The position numbers and the translations under genes are program-made. Under the pieces are notes generated by a model, which saw only the letters and a list, made by a program, of their open reading frames with translations, ran no database searches and had not been told where the DNA came from. From NCBI GenBank assembly GCA_022448525.1, contig JAKVCX010000001.1:360734-424733 (forward strand): DNA of 64,000 nucleotides. Direction: 5' to 3'. Below, piece after piece: positions 27,852-36,015 of this stretch. Position 1 is the stretch's first letter. The number at the start of each line of letters is the position of its first letter. This DNA comes from Tenacibaculum sp. (GTDB lineage: Bacteria > Bacteroidota > Bacteroidia > Flavobacteriales > Flavobacteriaceae).

Positions 27852-28968
27852 CGTCAATATAACTTTTACGGGTGATTTAAATATTTCAGGCACATTCGAA
27901 CCTAACATAATGAGTGATAATGAAATATTTTGTAATGAACTTCTATGTGAATTCCGACGAAGTGATTTTGTAGTTTGTAATTTAGAAGGACCGGCAACTC
28001 TAGCCGAATTTAAAGACACCACACAAACAGTAATTAAAAGTCCAAGAAAAACTATCAATTACTTATCAAGACGGAATATTAAGGTTTTTAATTTTGCTAA
28101 TAATCACATTTTTGATGCTAATGATGTAGGAGTTGATGATACAATTCAAGAAATTGAAAAACAAGAGAGTTTTTACTTTGGAATTAAAACCAATAAAAAT
28201 GACGCCGTAAAAATCATAGAAAAAAACGGTGTTAAAATTGGGTTGATTGGAATTGCACATACATTCCCGAACAAATCAGGAAACTATTCAATTCCTGAAA
28301 AAAGTTTTACTCGAATAAGAAAACTAGTAAAAAAGCTTCATTCAAGAACCGATCATATCGTTGTGAACTTTCATGGTTTTGAAGAATTTACTCTTTATCC
28401 TTCTCCAATAAAACGAAAGTTTCTCCAAAAAATCGCCAGTCTGAAAAAGGTTTCAGTAGTTATTGCACATCATTCTCATACTTTTCAAGGATTTGAATTC
28501 ATTCAAAAAACACCAATATTTTACTCATTGGGTAATTTTGTATTTGATATTCCTAATCATAAAATGTATGACTATGTTGATTCTGGAGCTTTAGTAAGGT
28601 TTCAATTTAGAAAAACAGATTTCTCATTTGATTTTGTTCCATTTAATATGGCTAATGGATTTGTAAAAAAATCCAACTATGAAGCTTTCATAAATCATTT
28701 GTATCAAATTTCTGACTTCAGTAATTATAAACGTAAATGGCGTAAAGAAGCTCATCGAGTATTATTTAGGAAAAATAATCCCAAAATAGAAGCTCAAAAA
28801 GAGGGCGAAACTCTTCAAAATTCAAATGTTTTCAAGATGCTGTTTACTAAAAAATTCTATCAGAAATGTAAAATGATTTTGGGAGATAAAACAATGTTCT
28901 CTGTTTACACCAATGCTATTTACGAAGAAATCATAAACAAATTCTCATCAAAAAACCGTTCAGTTTAA
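27838..28968 (+). CDS. CapA-family (PGA_cap) metallophosphatase-like protein
   Basis: This 376-residue protein matches the CapA/PgsA family, a calcineurin-like fold linked to poly-gamma-glutamate and other capsule systems. Family motifs are ITFTGDLNISG, NLEGPATL, FNFANNHIFD, VNFHG, IAHHSHTFQGFE and YSLGNFVFD. It lacks the usual N-terminal membrane anchor and is predicted to be cytoplasmic as read from the TTG at 27838. This start is supported because the ITFTGDL motif follows within a few residues. It overlaps the flippase gene and is 1 bp from the next gene. Its catalytic role is unproven. Confidence 0.88.
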   Translation: MDINSVNITFTGDLNISGTFEPNIMSDNEIFCNELLCEFRRSDFVVCNLEGPATLAEFKDTTQTVIKSPRKTINYLSRRNIKVFNFANNHIFDANDVGVDDTIQEIEKQESFYFGIKTNKNDAVKIIEKNGVKIGLIGIAHTFPNKSGNYSIPEKSFTRIRKLVKKLHSRTDHIVVNFHGFEEFTLYPSPIKRKFLQKIASLKKVSVVIAHHSHTFQGFEFIQKTPIFYSLGNFVFDIPNHKMYDYVDSGALVRFQFRKTDFSFDFVPFNMANGFVKKSNYEAFINHLYQISDFSNYKRKWRKEAHRVLFRKNNPKIEAQKEGETLQNSNVFKMLFTKKFYQKCKMILGDKTMFSVYTNAIYEEIINKFSSKNRSV

Positions 28969-28969
28969 G

Positions 28970-30547
28970 ATGAGAAAAGAGCTTAAAGTAAATAAAGGGT
29001 TTCATTGGTTTTCCTCTGAAAACATTCATTTCAAAGGATATTTCTTTTATGAAAATACTTTCTATGAAAAACAAAATGCGATTCATAAACTATTAAAATT
29101 TCAATCCATTTCAGAATTTAAAAAAGTAGTTCATCAATTTAATGGAATATTTACTATTGTAATTACAATTGACAATACTACTTTCATTGCTTGTGATGCA
29201 ACAAGGATTTTCCCGCTGTTTTATGGAATTGATAATGATGAGCTGTTAATAACCGATGAAATTGAAAATTTCAACTCAAAATCCATTTGTAAAGAATCAG
29301 AAATTGAAATGCTTTCCTCTTTACATTGCCTTGGAAATAAAACATTGTTTGATGATGTATTCATAACACAATCTAGTGAATTACTGACTATAGAAGAGAA
29401 TCAGGTTGTTCATTCAGAATTCCTATTTAGTTATGCTACGTATGAGTACAGTAATGATTCTTACCATAATTTAAAACAAAAAACTATCAATGCATTTGAC
29501 AATGCTTTCAAAAGATTATCAGAATCTATAGAAGGTAAAAAAATTGCATTACCGCTAAGTGCTGGTTATGATTCTCGATTAATTGCTACTTATTTAAAAA
29601 AACTAGAACATAAAAACGTACTCTGTTATACTTACGGACGAGCTTCAAGTTTCGAAATTGAAAATTCAAAAAAGGTTGCTGAAGAATTAGGTTTTGATTG
29701 GGTCTTCATTCCTTATACTGAAGAATTGATTAAAGGATTCACAAGTTCCAATAAATTCAAAGAGTTTGTAAAATTTGCAGGAAAATATTCTAGTAATCCA
29801 AATTTTCAAGAATACTTCGCTGTTAAGTATTTAAAACAACAGAATCTAATTGATGAAACGACTGTTTTTATTTCAGGTTATGCTGGCGATTTGCTCGGTG
29901 GAAGTCAATTTTTAAAAGTGATTCCAAAAGATTTAAAAAGTGAAAAACTAATAAAAACACTATACAAGGAAAAGTTTCATTTTTATAATCACTCAAATAA
30001 ACAAAAGGAAGCTTTAGAAAATAACATATCGAAAATACTAACTAATTTTAACTCCCGCTATTCTGAAAAATCACCACACGCTGTTTTTGAAGATTTTGAC
30101 CTAAAGGAAAAGATTACCAAGTATATTTTTAACTCATCTAGCTTCTATACATTTTTTGGTTATGAAGTTCGTTTTCCTTTTTGGGATATTGAATTACTTG
30201 AACATTTTAAACACATTCCAATTTCATATAAATTAGAGAAAAAGTTGTTTGATGATGTTTTGGTTTCTGACTATTTTAAGCCACTGAATGTTTATTTCGA
30301 CACCGATTATAAACCCGATGCCAGACATCTAAAAGAAAACAAACTCAAAACTTTTATTAAAAATTTAGTTCCGAAAAACGTTTTGTTAAAGCGCTTAGAA
30401 AAATCAGATTGGAATAACTACCAGTTAATTACGAATGAGCTGAAAAAAGAATTAGTAAAGCAAAATTTACCTTTTGAAATTCCAACAAAAGCTTATAATC
30501 AAATTGTAGTTCAATGGTATTTGTATTTTTGTAAAAACAAGATTTAA
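28970..30547 (+). CDS. Asparagine-synthase-related protein lacking the glutaminase cysteine
   Basis: In this 525-residue protein the C-terminal part is an AsnB-type ATP-pyrophosphatase with the PP-loop SAGYDS at 197-202 and SGYAGDLLGG near 305-314. The N-terminal 150 residues keep the NTN-like fold (FNGIFTIVITIDNTTFIACDATRIFPLFYG) but start MRKELKV without the catalytic Cys2 of class II glutaminases. It probably uses free ammonia or an amine, or makes an amide/ester bond on a polymer precursor. Related proteins occur in capsule and O-antigen loci. It lies between CapA and an acyltransferase in one operon. Confidence 0.82.
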   Translation: MRKELKVNKGFHWFSSENIHFKGYFFYENTFYEKQNAIHKLLKFQSISEFKKVVHQFNGIFTIVITIDNTTFIACDATRIFPLFYGIDNDELLITDEIENFNSKSICKESEIEMLSSLHCLGNKTLFDDVFITQSSELLTIEENQVVHSEFLFSYATYEYSNDSYHNLKQKTINAFDNAFKRLSESIEGKKIALPLSAGYDSRLIATYLKKLEHKNVLCYTYGRASSFEIENSKKVAEELGFDWVFIPYTEELIKGFTSSNKFKEFVKFAGKYSSNPNFQEYFAVKYLKQQNLIDETTVFISGYAGDLLGGSQFLKVIPKDLKSEKLIKTLYKEKFHFYNHSNKQKEALENNISKILTNFNSRYSEKSPHAVFEDFDLKEKITKYIFNSSSFYTFFGYEVRFPFWDIELLEHFKHIPISYKLEKKLFDDVLVSDYFKPLNVYFDTDYKPDARHLKENKLKTFIKNLVPKNVLLKRLEKSDWNNYQLITNELKKELVKQNLPFEIPTKAYNQIVVQWYLYFCKNKI

Positions 30548-31158
30548 TGTTTAGTAAAATCGACTTTCTAATTTTTGGGTGGATTATCAAGCTTTTCTAT
30601 CCTCAATATTATCGACCAAAGTATGGTTATCAGCGATATTATATTTTGTTTTTTCACTATATCATTCCACAATTCTTTTTCAGACTAAACCCGAAAGTAA
30701 AATGGCCAGTTCATTTTACATCTAAAGTACTTGCTCCGAATAACATTCAAAAAGGTATTTTATGTGATCCTGGTGATAATTTGAACAACTACATTCAAGC
30801 TAATAATGGAATTGTATTTGGTAATAATATTGAATTAGGCCCTGGTGTATCAATTATTTCCTCTAATCATAGTTTTGATAATTTAAGAGAACATGTAAAA
30901 TCAGAACCTATTATTATTGGTAATAATGTTTGGATTGGCGCAAATGCCACGATTTTACCTGAAGTCAAAATTGGTGATAATGTTATCATCGGAGCTAATT
31001 CTGTGGTAACTAAAGATATTCCGAGTAACTCTATTGCTGTTGGAAATCCTTGCAAAGTAGTACAAGAAAAAACTCATTATACGGAAGATTTATCTCAAAT
31101 TAAATTCAACAGAAAACCTCCAAAGAAGTATCAGGAGTTTTTAAATTCTAACGCTTAA
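30547..31158 (+). CDS. Hexapeptide-repeat acyltransferase (CatB/LbH family)
   Basis: This 203-residue O-acetyl/acyl-transferase has a left-handed beta-helix: the repeats IVFGNNIELGPG, IIIGNNVWIGANATIL and VKIGDNVIIGANSVVTKDI end in the family signature IAVGNPCKVV. The likely catalytic His is H108 (SSNHSF). An N-terminal hydrophobic stretch (FLIFGWIIKLFY) may hold it at the membrane. The ATG overlaps the stop of the asparagine-synthase-like gene by 1 bp. It probably decorates the polymer exported by the neighbouring flippase. The 3' end overlaps the convergent gene by 11 bp. Confidence 0.9.
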   Translation: MFSKIDFLIFGWIIKLFYPQYYRPKYGYQRYYILFFHYIIPQFFFRLNPKVKWPVHFTSKVLAPNNIQKGILCDPGDNLNNYIQANNGIVFGNNIELGPGVSIISSNHSFDNLREHVKSEPIIIGNNVWIGANATILPEVKIGDNVIIGANSVVTKDIPSNSIAVGNPCKVVQEKTHYTEDLSQIKFNRKPPKKYQEFLNSNA

Positions 31159-32053
31159 AAAAACGAAGTAATTTCGGCAATTTATTCTGTTTGATTTGAA
31201 TATATTTCTGTGTTTCTGCACCAAAACTATAAAAGTACTTTGCTATTTGTTTCATGGTTGATCCACCAAAATTGAATTCATCAAACCTAGATTGATATTT
31301 ATAAATCGCTCTATCTATTAAATAAGTGTTGGCCCCATTTTTACGATTCTTAAAATCTGTTGAAGACGCTAAAATTGAAACTTTTCCGTTGTATGTAATA
31401 AAAAAACCAGAGGCTACTAATTCATTTTCTTTATCATAAATTGATAAAACTTCACCTAGATTTCTGTCGATACAAGCCGTTATTATTTTATGTAATCGAA
31501 TATAATCTTCTTCTTTAATTTTCGAAATTCGTTTTCCAACATTATCTCTGTATAAGTCGATCAAATTCATTGGATTGTCATTCCAACATTCTGTTAAGTC
31601 ATTTTTAATAGCTCGTTGTACATCTTTTTTTCTATCTCTGCGGTAGTTTTTTAAGATTGATTCATAACTCTCATTTAACAAAAGAAACTGGAACGTTCTT
31701 TCCAACTGACAATTTTGAAACATAGAGAATGAATTTTTTGGATTCAATCGACTCTCCACAAATTTATATTCACTAAAAAGTTCAATTAAAAACTCATTTT
31801 CATCTTCAATATCTTTAGAATAAATTCCTAATTCTAAAATCCAAAAAGGTAAATAGACATATTTTATGAAAAGTTTTTTCCTCCATGGCAAAGGCATAAC
31901 GGCCTCGTAGTTATTTAAAACTAAAACATTCCAATTATCAACTGCAGCATCCAAATACCAGGAAAAACCAAATACATTTGATTGTATAGAGTTCGCTACA
32001 CAATCATCATACTTTTCGACATCAAGATCTTTCCTTGAAACAATTCGTATCAT
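31148..32053 (-). CDS. FemAB/GNAT-like acyltransferase
   Basis: This 301-residue protein has the double GNAT-like layout of FemAB/Acetyltransf_6 proteins. Recognisable segments are NYRRDRKKDVQRAIKN in the middle, the ASGFFITYNGKVSILASSTDFKNRKNGANTYLIDRAIYKY region, and the C-terminal FNFGGSTMKQIAKYFYSFGAE. Relatives transfer amino acids or acyl groups to peptidoglycan or capsular sugars. Its start overlaps the stop of the deacetylase-like gene, and its 3' end overlaps the plus-strand acyltransferase. It probably belongs to the same polymer-modifying cluster. Confidence 0.82.
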   Translation of the reverse strand: MIRIVSRKDLDVEKYDDCVANSIQSNVFGFSWYLDAAVDNWNVLVLNNYEAVMPLPWRKKLFIKYVYLPFWILELGIYSKDIEDENEFLIELFSEYKFVESRLNPKNSFSMFQNCQLERTFQFLLLNESYESILKNYRRDRKKDVQRAIKNDLTECWNDNPMNLIDLYRDNVGKRISKIKEEDYIRLHKIITACIDRNLGEVLSIYDKENELVASGFFITYNGKVSILASSTDFKNRKNGANTYLIDRAIYKYQSRFDEFNFGGSTMKQIAKYFYSFGAETQKYIQIKQNKLPKLLRFFKR

Positions 32054-33357
32054 TAATTCGTAGCAATTTTCAACATTGATTCATACACTCTTTTCCAACC
32101 TTTCCATCTTAAATAATCACTTAAACTTTCGTTATGAAAAAGCGTTATAAAAGTTCCGTTTACTTTCTTCACTTCTCTCTTCAATTCATTAATTTTTCCT
32201 AATGACTGTTTCGGAGTTAATTTCATATAATCATTCAGGGTAGTATCCATCAAAGCAAAGGGAAATATTTTTAATGGAGTTTGAATCTCAAAATCCAAAT
32301 CGTAAAAATAAAAAGGTGTACAGGTACTTGCTCTAAACCCAGTATGACTAGCATACCCCATCGTATAATCTTCCTTAATTTCTAAATCAATTAAATTTTG
32401 ATAAGTATCAGGTAAAGAAAAACGCAAATAATGCTGTCTTGAACGAAAAATAGGCATGTTGGTAATTCCTTCCATACGTTGTTTTTCTTCTTTCAATTTC
32501 ACATTATTATTCATAGTATAATATGATGGATGTAAACCTACACGGCCATAATCCACCATATCTTTTATAAGTAATCTAAATTTAGTTTTAGAAGAAGAAA
32601 CATTTGTATCAAAAGTAGTGTAATCACCAATTAAAAAGAAAAAGATTGTTCTCACATCATACTTCTTTTTATAATTAATAATCTCTTCAAAAGTATTGAA
32701 AGGATCCTTTCTCAAATTAAATCTTACTGCTATTCGATCAATTACATTTAAAATATTCAATTTGTATAGATCTTTCAAAACACCTCCAACTGATCGAACA
32801 ATACTTTTATGCTTGTAAGCAAAAGCATTATCAACATCAATAGTTGAGATATACTTATATTTCCTTTCTTTATATTCATAATCAGGAAAACGTTCTTGTA
32901 AAGCTTTCTTTAATTTATACGCCCAAATATCAACAACAGGTTTTTCTAAAAATCCTTGTTCATACGCTAAACTTTGGTCTGCAGTAAAACGACCATGTTT
33001 ATCTTTAATATGAGGCAGATATTCTTCATATCGAGTTATCAAATAAAAACTGGCGGAAAAAATATCAAACGGAATTGTTGATTTACTTCCTTGAAAGAAA
33101 AAACATGGTACATTATCCCATTTTGTCATGCTAATTTCAACATCACTTACTCCTTGTTGAAATAATAAATCAGTACTTTTTATAAAGAATTCATTCCCTA
33201 ATGCAACATTAGTGTAAGACAACTTCGGACCATTAAAAGCCACAAACTCTTCCACTTTTGTCGTGAAATCTATTTCAATAGACAAAGTTCGTGTAAATAT
33301 ATGTTTGAATATATATCGAACTCTGGGTGTAACTTTATGCGTATAAATTAGTATCAA
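32053..33357 (-). CDS. Polysaccharide-deacetylase-like protein
   Basis: This 434-residue protein combines an N-terminal Bacteroidota-specific region (about 1-160, ending DIWAYKLKKALQERFP) with a NodB-like TIM-barrel: YISTIDVDNAF (first metal-binding Asp region), VGLHPSYYTM and SRQHYLRFSLP, then HTGFRASTCTPF and a terminal TLFHNESLSDYLRWKGW. Homologues of this kind sit in capsule loci and are presumed carbohydrate deacetylases or esterases. Metal ligands are only partly conserved by eye, so activity is not assured. It is co-transcribed with the FemAB-like gene (1-bp overlap). Confidence 0.78.
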   Translation of the reverse strand: MILIYTHKVTPRVRYIFKHIFTRTLSIEIDFTTKVEEFVAFNGPKLSYTNVALGNEFFIKSTDLLFQQGVSDVEISMTKWDNVPCFFFQGSKSTIPFDIFSASFYLITRYEEYLPHIKDKHGRFTADQSLAYEQGFLEKPVVDIWAYKLKKALQERFPDYEYKERKYKYISTIDVDNAFAYKHKSIVRSVGGVLKDLYKLNILNVIDRIAVRFNLRKDPFNTFEEIINYKKKYDVRTIFFFLIGDYTTFDTNVSSSKTKFRLLIKDMVDYGRVGLHPSYYTMNNNVKLKEEKQRMEGITNMPIFRSRQHYLRFSLPDTYQNLIDLEIKEDYTMGYASHTGFRASTCTPFYFYDLDFEIQTPLKIFPFALMDTTLNDYMKLTPKQSLGKINELKREVKKVNGTFITLFHNESLSDYLRWKGWKRVYESMLKIATN

Positions 33358-33380
33358 TGGGTAATGATTTATTTGAAAAA

Positions 33381-33791
33381 CTATTCTACTTTATTTGTAA
33401 ATTTCTTCTGTTTGACAAAAACTCTAATCCAGTAGATTATAGTTATTAAAACCAAAAGTACCAATGTAAACTTGAAAACTGACATTATCATCTGATTTTT
33501 CATTTGTTTTTTAGAGGCTACACTTAATTTTTCTAGTTGAAGAAATAAGTTTTTATAGTTTACAGCTTCTCCCTGATTATATAATTCACCAATAGCAAGA
33601 AACAACAAGGTATCAGTATATTGGTTTATATCATAACCACATTCTTTTAAGGTTATTAAATCTGATTTACTGAACTCTTCATTTTTTAAATTAAGTTCTT
33701 TGTTCAATAAAATGTCACAGTCGTTACTCTGAGAGCAAATACTAATTGAACTAATAAAACAGAAAAAAATCAAAATACTTCTTAACCTCAT
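33381..33791 (-). CDS. Small membrane-anchored protein of unknown function
   Basis: This 136-residue protein has a signal peptide (MRLRSILIFFCFISSISICSQ). A short helical exported region with two cysteines follows, then one transmembrane helix (FKFTLVLLVLITIIYWIRVF), and it ends with a basic cytoplasmic tail. It matches no family I know. It lies 23 bp upstream of the deacetylase-like gene and 40 bp downstream of radC in the same minus-strand run. Confidence 0.65.
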   Translation of the reverse strand: MRLRSILIFFCFISSISICSQSNDCDILLNKELNLKNEEFSKSDLITLKECGYDINQYTDTLLFLAIGELYNQGEAVNYKNLFLQLEKLSVASKKQMKNQMIMSVFKFTLVLLVLITIIYWIRVFVKQKKFTNKVE

Positions 33792-33831
33792 TATTTAATA
33801 TTTGAACTGATTCAGAAAAGAGTGAAGTTCT

Positions 33832-34527
33832 TTATAGTTTTTGTAAAACTGCCTCATCAGCAAAGCTAAAATACTTCTTTTTGCTAATTATCAAATGATC
33901 CAATAGCTTTATATTTAAGGTAACTCCTGCTTCTTTAATTTGTTTTGTTAACTCAATATCAGAATGGCTAGGTTGCATTTTTCCAGAAGGATGATTGTGG
34001 CATAATATCATTCCTACGGAAGAAAGTTCTATAGCTCTTTTAAATACTAAACGAACATCAACTAAAGTGGCTGTTAAACCTCCTTTACTTAATTGATACT
34101 TATCTAAAACTTTGTTTGCATTATCTAAATATAGAACCCAAAACTCTTCATGCTTCAAATCACCAATTCGTTGATACATTAATTCAAATGCATCTTTAGA
34201 ACAAGTAATCTTGGGTTTCACCTCTATATTCTCAGAAAATTGTCGTTTTCCAAGTTCCAAAGCAGTAAGAATAGAAATCGCCTTTGCCTCCCCGATTCCA
34301 TTAAATCTTTGCAGTTCTTCCACGGACAAATTTGACAAACTTCCAAGATTATTCTGAACAGAAATTAGAATTCTCTTTGACAAGTCCACCGCACTTTCAT
34401 CGCGATTACCCGATCCAATAAGTATAGCTATGAGTTCTGCATTTGACAGAGAATGAATGCCACGCAGCATTAATTTTTCTCTTGGTCTATCTTCTATAGC
34501 CCAAGACTTTATGTTTAACTTTTCCAT
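33832..34527 (-). CDS. radC: RadC-family JAB/MPN domain protein
   Basis: This 231-residue protein of standard RadC length has an N-terminal helix-hairpin-helix (ELQRFNGIGEAKAISILTALELG) and a JAMM metalloprotease-like domain. The zinc motif H177-N-H179-P-x6-S187-x2-D190 (LCHNHPSGKMQPSHSD) is intact. The family name refers to DNA repair, but its role is doubtful in E. coli; nuclease or peptidase activities have been proposed. It heads the minus-strand run that continues into envelope genes. Confidence 0.93.
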   Translation of the reverse strand: MEKLNIKSWAIEDRPREKLMLRGIHSLSNAELIAILIGSGNRDESAVDLSKRILISVQNNLGSLSNLSVEELQRFNGIGEAKAISILTALELGKRQFSENIEVKPKITCSKDAFELMYQRIGDLKHEEFWVLYLDNANKVLDKYQLSKGGLTATLVDVRLVFKRAIELSSVGMILCHNHPSGKMQPSHSDIELTKQIKEAGVTLNIKLLDHLIISKKKYFSFADEAVLQKL

Positions 34528-34548
34528 ATTTCATATTGCAATTTGTGG

Positions 34549-34556
34549 TAAAGATA
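34549..34556 (-). promoter_or_regulatory. Candidate -7 element of radC
   Basis: The minus strand reads TATCTTTA, one mismatch to TAnnTTTG, about 21 nt upstream of the radC ATG. Confidence 0.35.
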
Positions 34557-34636
34557 ATAATTCTTCAATTTTCCTAATTAAGTTCCTGGGAAAACAATAT
34601 TTAGATTTTGTTCCATTCTAAGTCATCTTAAAAATG

Positions 34637-34644
34637 TACCTTTG
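34637..34644 (+). promoter_or_regulatory. -7 promoter element of trkA-trkH
   Basis: TACCTTTG is an exact TAnnTTTG match, 24 nt upstream of the ATG at 34669. It rules out the in-frame TTG at 34642 as a start, because that TTG is part of the box. Confidence 0.6.
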
Positions 34645-34668
34645 CATTCTATATTCTTAATTTTTAAT

Positions 34669-36015
34669 ATGAAAATTATAATAGCCGGAGCAGGAGATGT
34701 TGGATTTCATTTGGCTAAACTACTTTCGTACGAATCTCAAGACACATACATCGTTGATTTAGATGGTGATCGTTTGAATTACATTAATAATCATCTTGAT
34801 GTTATTACTAAAAAAGGAGACGCAACTTCCATTAAATTGCTGAAAGAAATTGGAATTGGCTCTGCAGATTTGTTGTTAGCAGTTACTGAAAGTCAAAACA
34901 CCAACTTTACTATCTCTGTTGTAGGAAAGGCTTTAGGAGTTAAAAAAACAATTGCTAGGATTAAAAATCCTGAATTCTTGAGTAGTGATGTTGTCGATTT
35001 TAAAGACTTCGGAGTAGATTTTATGATTTCTCCTGAAGAGCTTGCTGCTGGTGAAATTAAACAATTGCTTTACCAATCTTCTTTTAATGATACTGTTGCT
35101 TTTGAAAACGGACTTTTTAATGTTATGGGAACTACTTTAGGATATAAATCTCCTATTGTAGATTTAACCGTAAAAGAAGCAAAAGAAAAATTCAACATGG
35201 TAGATTTTATTACCATCGCGATTAAAAGAGAAGGAATTGCCCAAACAATCATACCAAGAGGAGATACAGAATATAAAATGAACGATCAGGTTTATTTTTC
35301 TGTTCCAAATTATAGTATTGAAAAACTTTACCCTATTTGCGGTAAAGAGCATATTGAAATCAAAAATGTGATGATTTTAGGTGGAAGTAGTATTGGAATG
35401 AAAACTGCTCGAAACTTATGCAAGGAAGATTTCAAGGTAAAACTTATCGAAAAGGAAAGGGAAAAAGCATTGACTTTAGCAGAAGATTTACGTTCTACTC
35501 TTGTTATTAATGGCGATGGTAGAGATTTAGAACTTTTAGAAGAAGAAAACATTCGAGATATGGATGCTTTTATTGCCGTTACAGGTGACTCTGAAACGAA
35601 TATCATGTCTTGTTTAGTAGCAAAATCAAAAGGTGTTAAAAAAACAGTTGCCTTGGTAGAAAATATGGATTACATCAATATTTCTCAAACAATTGGAATT
35701 GACACTTTAATCAATAAAAAATTAATTGCGGCAAGTAATATTTTCCGTCATATACGTAAAGGTGAAATATTAGCACTTGCTAACTTACACAATGTAGATG
35801 CCGAAGTTTTTGAATTTGAGGTTCAAGAAAACGCCAAGGTAACCGAAAAACCGATTAGAGACTTACGTTTTCCGAGAGAAGCTGTTTTCGGAGGAATCAT
35901 TAGAAATGGAGAAGCACTAATGTCTTTTGGTAATATGCAAATTCAAGCTGGTGATCACGTAATTGTGTTCTGTTTACCTGAGGCAATATCTACAGTTGAA
36001 GATCTTTTTAATTAA
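34669..36015 (+). CDS. trkA: Trk potassium uptake system NAD-binding regulatory protein TrkA
   Basis: This 448-residue peripheral membrane protein gates the TrkH channel in response to nucleotides. It has two tandem RCK units, each with a Rossmann N domain and a C domain. The first begins MKIIIAGAGDVGFHLAKLL and the second MILGGSSIGMKTARNLC, both with glycine-rich nucleotide-binding loops. Acidic residues ending strand 2 (YIVDLDGDR, KLIEKE) fit NAD(H) or ATP binding. The stop overlaps the trkH ATG by 1 bp, so the channel and gate are made together. Confidence 0.95.
   Translation: MKIIIAGAGDVGFHLAKLLSYESQDTYIVDLDGDRLNYINNHLDVITKKGDATSIKLLKEIGIGSADLLLAVTESQNTNFTISVVGKALGVKKTIARIKNPEFLSSDVVDFKDFGVDFMISPEELAAGEIKQLLYQSSFNDTVAFENGLFNVMGTTLGYKSPIVDLTVKEAKEKFNMVDFITIAIKREGIAQTIIPRGDTEYKMNDQVYFSVPNYSIEKLYPICGKEHIEIKNVMILGGSSIGMKTARNLCKEDFKVKLIEKEREKALTLAEDLRSTLVINGDGRDLELLEEENIRDMDAFIAVTGDSETNIMSCLVAKSKGVKKTVALVENMDYINISQTIGIDTLINKKLIAASNIFRHIRKGEILALANLHNVDAEVFEFEVQENAKVTEKPIRDLRFPREAVFGGIIRNGEALMSFGNMQIQAGDHVIVFCLPEAISTVEDLFN

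Noticed and set aside
28970..30547. Lasso-peptide cyclase, suggested by an asparagine-synthase-like protein and a distant PqqD-like gene
   Set aside because: It sits 15 kb from the PqqD-like gene in a flippase/CapA operon, with no B2 protease or precursor beside it.
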